NCBI GenBank assembly: GCA_915070235.1
Contig: CAJZFM010000084.1
Coordinates: forward strand, 1-8,242
Direction of reading: 5' to 3'
Length of the DNA stretch: 8,242 nucleotides
Source: an uncultured Capnocytophaga sp.
GTDB taxonomy: Bacteria; Bacteroidota; Bacteroidia; Flavobacteriales; Flavobacteriaceae
The notes beneath the pieces were generated by a model, which was not told the DNA's origin, did no database searches, and saw only the letters and a program-made list of their open reading frames with translations. A program made the position numbers and the translations under genes. Below are positions 4,997-8,242 of this stretch, piece by piece (position 1 is the stretch's first letter; every line of letters starts with the position of its first letter).

Positions 4997-5839
4997 ATGA
5001 GAATGATTTTGTTTTTATTGGGGCTGTTGCTAACTGTGGGTGGTTGGGCTCAGGATAAGAAAGCCTATGTTTTCTTTGATAAAAACGGTAGGCGCACTTC
5101 CTACAAGAAACTCCTTAGAAAGAGTGAAAAAGCCGATATAGTACTCTTTGGTGAGTATCACAACAATCCTATTGCCCATTGGTTAGAACTTGAACTTCTC
5201 AAAGACCTACAACCCAAGCGTCCGCTTGTCTTAGGGGCGGAAATGCTGGAGCGGGATAACCAAGAAGCCCTTGATCGCTACTTGCAAGGGGCTATTGACC
5301 AAAAGGGATTAGACACCTTAGCCCGCTTATGGAAAAACTACAAGACGGATTATAAGCCCTTGGTGGATTTTGCCAAGAAGCACCAACTACCTTTTGTAGC
5401 GACCAATATTCCTCGCCAATATGCCAACCTCGTATATAAGAAGGGAATCCAAGCCCTTGATACACTTGCTTCCGCTGAGAAGCAATGGATCGTACGCCTA
5501 CCTTTCGCCTATGACGGCAGCCTCTCCCAATATGAAAAAATGAAAAAGATGTCGGGACACAACACGGAGAACCTCCCTATGGCACAGGCAATTAAGGACG
5601 CTACCATGGCCGAATCCATATTAGCACACTTAAAACCCAACAGCCTTTTTGTCCATTTCAATGGGAGCTACCATTCTGATTACTACCAAGGCATTGGGTG
5701 GTATCTCAGGCGAGAACGCCCTGACCTACGGATCTTGACCATCGCCACTACTTCGCAAGCTGAACTCAAGAGGCTTGCCAAGGAGAGTTATGGGCAGGCT
5801 GATTTTATCTTAGCGGTTGATGAAGACCTAAGCCATTAG
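4997..5839 (+). CDS. ChaN family / Tiki-superfamily periplasmic protein (heme-binding type)
   Basis: The 280-residue protein matches the ChaN-type branch of the Tiki/TraB/EreA-like superfamily (haem-binding uptake, PF04187 as I recall). Visible motifs are DIVLFGEYHNNPIAHWLE (47-64) with GEYH at 52-55, LGAEML (79-84), TNIPRQYANLVYKKG (136-150), MAQAIKDATMAESI (195-208) and FNGSYHSDYYQGIGWYL (221-237). The conserved Glu and His residues of these motifs are all present. Known ChaN proteins bind haem and are linked to iron uptake; related folds act as hydrolases, so the substrate here is open. A signal peptide (residues 1-18, GGWA before Gln19) without a lipobox Cys suggests a soluble periplasmic form. 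ATG 5003 is an alternative start that would shorten the signal by two residues. No haem transporter genes are adjacent. Confidence 0.8.
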   Translation: MRMILFLLGLLLTVGGWAQDKKAYVFFDKNGRRTSYKKLLRKSEKADIVLFGEYHNNPIAHWLELELLKDLQPKRPLVLGAEMLERDNQEALDRYLQGAIDQKGLDTLARLWKNYKTDYKPLVDFAKKHQLPFVATNIPRQYANLVYKKGIQALDTLASAEKQWIVRLPFAYDGSLSQYEKMKKMSGHNTENLPMAQAIKDATMAESILAHLKPNSLFVHFNGSYHSDYYQGIGWYLRRERPDLRILTIATTSQAELKRLAKESYGQADFILAVDEDLSH

Positions 5840-5873
5840 TGCATAAGTTAATATACTAATTACCAGATGCCCT

Positions 5874-7400
5874 ATGAGAAAAATATACCTGCTTTTATTT
5901 TTGCTTTGTTCCCTAAGTAGTCTCGCTAAGGTCGCTCTTGACCAGAGGCATGTGGTGTATATCTACGAGGATTATTCGCTTAAAATAGAGGGGGATAAGG
6001 TTTTTATCATTCGGAAAACCTATAGTGATCGCGATAAAATCTGTTTGTCAAAATGTAAAAAGCAACTCCTGCCCTTTAGTAGCCGTGGGGCACATATGAT
6101 AGGAACTCACGATACCACTGGCAACCTTATTGCCAATGAGCAGTATTATTACAAGGTTTATTGGGGTTGGGACGACAAGATTACAACTGTACCCCTTTTC
6201 CCTACAGCTATGGTTACAGCTCACTTTGGCAAGGATTGTTTTAACCTCCAAGGTAAGTGGTATCATGTGAGGGTCAATGAACAACAGGTGGTCAAAACTC
6301 CTATGCCTGACTTCCCTGAGCACCCCAGTATCATAGAAGAAAGCCCCAAGGGCTGCTTGCTTAGAGATGAACAATTTGTCTATTGGTATGACCGAGAGAC
6401 CCTTACTACAGAAAAACTCAAAGAACTGAATGTAAAGAACGTACGCTTCCACAAACTCGCCTCAGAATACAGTATGCTCTATGATGAGGACACCTTCTAT
6501 GCCGTTCGCTATTGGAATGGGCAGCTCCTTGAATGGGAGGATATCACCCAAAAAATCAGAGGCTTAGGGCTAAAGAAAAAATTTACCGAAGGTACCTTTA
6601 TCATCTCCCAAGGGGAAAGTGGCTACCCTGAATACTTGATAGACTTCAAGGACGAGCGCTTATGGTTATGGGGCGATCCACTGGCTATGCGGAACGAAAA
6701 GCTGTTACTTGTCCCCCTTAGCAGTACCTATATAGGCAAGTTAGATTGGGTTGAAAAATCAGGCAAGTATTACAAACAAGTAAGTGATTATCTTAATTGG
6801 ATACCGCCCCTTGACCTCTCCCCTATCAAGCATCCTAAAGACTTATACCTTGTCAAATACAAGGATTTTTATGATGTTCATTTAGACTTATACCATGATG
6901 GAGAGCAGTATTATGCCTATGCGGAGGGTTTTCACCCTATCCAGATAGAAAAGCGATTGGTAGAAGCCCTTACCGCCCCAGAGAAATACAGCAACTACCA
7001 TCGCAATTTTGACAAGAGAAGAGTCGTACAAATGGCCTTGGTCAGGGACACCTTGGTAGTCTATGAGCTTACCGATTGGTGCGATGCAGCCTATCTGAAA
7101 CGAGAAAAACGGCTCCCTTTGCGAATCCTAAAAGAAATTCCCCTAACGAGGCCTCTGAAAGATCTCAGTGTGTGCTATGCTACCCCTAATGAGCTGCTTA
7201 TAGGAGCAGAAGTAATTCCTCATCAGGCCGACTTTGATAGTCTTACCTTTATCGCTTGTACAGAGAACACGGACAAGAAAACTAAAAAGACCATTTATTT
7301 CTGCTACTTCAAGGACAAAAACAACACTTATTGTTATTCCACTGACCAAAAAGGTCTAAGGATTATCAAGCATTTTTATGATGAGATCATTTGCCAATAA
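5874..7400 (+). CDS. Secreted tyrosine-rich repeat protein, DKNYY-like, unknown function
   Basis: The 508-residue product has a signal peptide (residues 1-18, SLA before Lys19) and a long body full of Tyr, Trp, Asp and Lys. Short degenerate units recur: LRDEQFVYWYDRETL (163-177), LYDEDTFYAVRYWNG (202-216), FKDERLWLWGDP (258-269), VKYKDFYDVHLDLY (327-340) and FKDKNNTYCYSTDQKGL (479-495). These look like the D-K-x-x-Y-Y units of DKNYY-type proteins, which may fold as beta-rich repeats, but spacing is irregular and I am not certain of the family. It has several cysteines, including a cluster at 434-507. No lipobox, transmembrane helix after the signal, or T9SS C-terminal domain is evident. It follows the ChaN-like gene by 34 bases without a recognisable promoter, so they may be co-transcribed, and it converges with the next gene. 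Confidence 0.6.
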   Translation: MRKIYLLLFLLCSLSSLAKVALDQRHVVYIYEDYSLKIEGDKVFIIRKTYSDRDKICLSKCKKQLLPFSSRGAHMIGTHDTTGNLIANEQYYYKVYWGWDDKITTVPLFPTAMVTAHFGKDCFNLQGKWYHVRVNEQQVVKTPMPDFPEHPSIIEESPKGCLLRDEQFVYWYDRETLTTEKLKELNVKNVRFHKLASEYSMLYDEDTFYAVRYWNGQLLEWEDITQKIRGLGLKKKFTEGTFIISQGESGYPEYLIDFKDERLWLWGDPLAMRNEKLLLVPLSSTYIGKLDWVEKSGKYYKQVSDYLNWIPPLDLSPIKHPKDLYLVKYKDFYDVHLDLYHDGEQYYAYAEGFHPIQIEKRLVEALTAPEKYSNYHRNFDKRRVVQMALVRDTLVVYELTDWCDAAYLKREKRLPLRILKEIPLTRPLKDLSVCYATPNELLIGAEVIPHQADFDSLTFIACTENTDKKTKKTIYFCYFKDKNNTYCYSTDQKGLRIIKHFYDEIICQ

Positions 7401-7416
7401 AACCATTTTTTTGCTA

Positions 7417-7941
7417 TCACAGCCATTTTCTTCTATAGCCCACAAGTAGTATAAAGTACAAACTTACCAGTGCGTTAATTACAAAATTAACCAATGGTGC
7501 ATGCTCTAAGAGACCCTCTCTTAATAAAGTAGTTGCGTCTTGTTCTTCAAAAGGTTTGGTAACTACAAACTGATAAAGAGTTAGTAGCAACAGCCCCCAG
7601 CTGAGTACAAACAAGACGTTTTCATAACGCTTATTTTTATATCTTACCAAATAAAGGGTATTGATCAACATAAGGAAAAATGCAAAACCGATAGGGACGG
7701 GAGTCCATTCTATAAGGCGTACCTCCCAATCATAGTATATAGGAAACACACATTGGCATAGGAAGTATCCTACTGCTACATTATAGATGATGGTACCCCA
7801 TGTTATTATCTTCTCTAATAAAGAAGAAATATCACGCTCTTTATTTCTTATTACAAAAGCGATCAAGTGAAGACCTAACAAAGGAAACAAAAGTCTCCCT
7901 GCTATTTCCAACTCTAAAGTTAGACTGGGATATAAGTGCAT
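7417..7941 (-). CDS. Five-helix membrane protein, unknown function
   Basis: The 174-residue product has hydrophobic segments at about 15-31, 45-65, 80-100, 107-127 and 148-168, ending in a basic tail (GYRRKWL). A Cys-x-x-Cys-like pair occurs at 62 and 64 (LCQC) in the second helix, and an acidic loop (FEEQDATTLLREGLLE) at 131-146 precedes the last helix. I recognise no family. It stands alone on the - strand, convergent with the secreted protein gene and only 16 bases from it. No clear shared terminator hairpin lies between them. Its own promoter is visible at 7987-8019. ATG 7941 is chosen because the ATG 11 bases upstream is out of frame. Confidence 0.65.
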   Translation of the reverse strand: MHLYPSLTLELEIAGRLLFPLLGLHLIAFVIRNKERDISSLLEKIITWGTIIYNVAVGYFLCQCVFPIYYDWEVRLIEWTPVPIGFAFFLMLINTLYLVRYKNKRYENVLFVLSWGLLLLTLYQFVVTKPFEEQDATTLLREGLLEHAPLVNFVINALVSLYFILLVGYRRKWL

Positions 7942-7986
7942 AGCCAGCGCATTTTTATTTTTTAATCAACATGGGTTCAATGTAAG

Positions 7987-8019
7987 CAAAATTACTAAAA
8001 TTTTGTTTGTAATAGGCAA
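7987..8019 (-). promoter_or_regulatory. Probable promoter of the five-helix membrane protein gene
   Basis: Read on the - strand, TTG (8017-8019) and TAATTTTG (7987-7994) are separated by 22 bases, within the range accepted for Bacteroidota promoters. Transcription would start near 7980, giving a leader of about 40 bases to the ATG at 7941. Confidence 0.45.
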
Positions 8020-8039
8020 ATTCTGCAAGAATTTTAATG

Positions 8040-8075
8040 AACGTGCGTTCGATATAAGCAAGTCGAACTCACGTT
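8040..8075. repeat. Inverted repeat with 13-bp arms and 10-base loop
   Basis: AACGTGCGTTCGA (8040-8052) and TCGAACTCACGTT (8063-8075) are complementary except for one central position. The hairpin lies after the - strand gene that ends at 8113 and before the promoter at 7987-8019, so it could end that transcript, although no strong T-tract follows on the - strand. Part of it (GTCGAACTCAC) recurs at 1581-1591, which favours a dispersed intergenic repeat. Confidence 0.55.
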
Positions 8076-8112
8076 GAATTAAGCATACAAAAAATAAATA
8101 AAATATTACATT

Positions 8113-8241
8113 TTATTCAACAAAATCAATATTTTTTGAATTATACTCAATCTTCTTGTTTTTAGTTTCTTTACAGATAATCTCCAAACGTCTGTTTTTA
8201 AGCAACTTAATGAAAATAAAGCTCTTATTTAAATTAAAAAC
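8113..8241 (-). CDS. C-terminal end of an unidentified gene, partial at right edge
   Basis: On the - strand a frame is open from the window edge for 42 residues to TAA (8113-8115). The peptide is Lys/Asn/Ile-rich (LLKNRRLEIICKETKNKK then IEYNSKNIDFVE). An open stretch of this length in such AT-rich DNA is suggestive but not decisive, since only the tail is visible. I recognise no family. The hairpin at 8040-8075 lies 37 bases beyond its stop. Confidence 0.4.
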   Translation of the reverse strand, partial: VFNLNKSFIFIKLLKNRRLEIICKETKNKKIEYNSKNIDFVE

Positions 8242-8242
8242 T

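Noticed and set aside
6048..6452. A 134-codon - strand frame inside the secreted protein gene
   Set aside because: It is the longest shadow frame, but the + strand gene has a signal peptide and coherent repeats, while this frame has no start context or recognisable domain.
7143..7349. A 68-codon - strand frame near the end of the secreted protein gene
   Set aside because: It is internal to the + strand coding region and lacks a promoter or motif.
7401..7416. Bidirectional terminator between the convergent genes
   Set aside because: A short T-run is present but no complementary stem could be found around it.

Overview
The window looks like a chromosomal segment of a Bacteroidota bacterium, most likely family Flavobacteriaceae and possibly Capnocytophaga (genus inferred from memory, not proven here). 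Three things support this. The promoters have the Bacteroidota form TTG-N19-TAnnTTTG. Shine-Dalgarno sites are absent. The gene order bamD, omega-like rpoZ, coaBC, DUF4835/porD is characteristic of flavobacteria.

Region 1 (about 1-1565) is visibly AT-rich and reads as an insertion-sequence graveyard. It holds the 3' end of an IS1595-family (ISXO2-like) transposase gene running in from the left edge, then two heavily deleted relatives (about 690-895 and 1368-1562). Between these relics sit two small AT-rich genes: a four-helix membrane protein (251-622) and a short lipoprotein (908-1363). The relics keep their terminal inverted repeats (TTGAGGYGTCAA type) and their own promoters, which point rightward into the neighbouring genes.

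Region 2 (about 1640-4962) is core genome with a more balanced base composition. A strong-looking promoter ends only four bases before the bamD start, implying a leaderless or nearly leaderless message. bamD, rpoZ and coaBC overlap (4 and about 20 bases) and form one operon for outer-membrane assembly, RNA polymerase and coenzyme A synthesis. A DUF4835 protein (PorD-like, linked to type IX secretion) follows after a short gap that contains nested inverted and direct repeats.

Region 3 (4957-7400) continues on the + strand with a five-copy heptanucleotide repeat over the porD stop, a ChaN/Tiki-family periplasmic protein, and a large tyrosine-rich secreted protein of unknown function. Region 4 (7417-8242) is on the - strand: a five-helix membrane protein with its own promoter, a 13-bp-arm inverted repeat, and the C-terminal end of an unidentified gene that enters from the right edge.

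I see no clear novel multi-gene system. The most unusual structures are the miniature IS1595 derivatives, especially the one with a 19-bp perfect inverted repeat that seems to have been rebuilt from its own right end.
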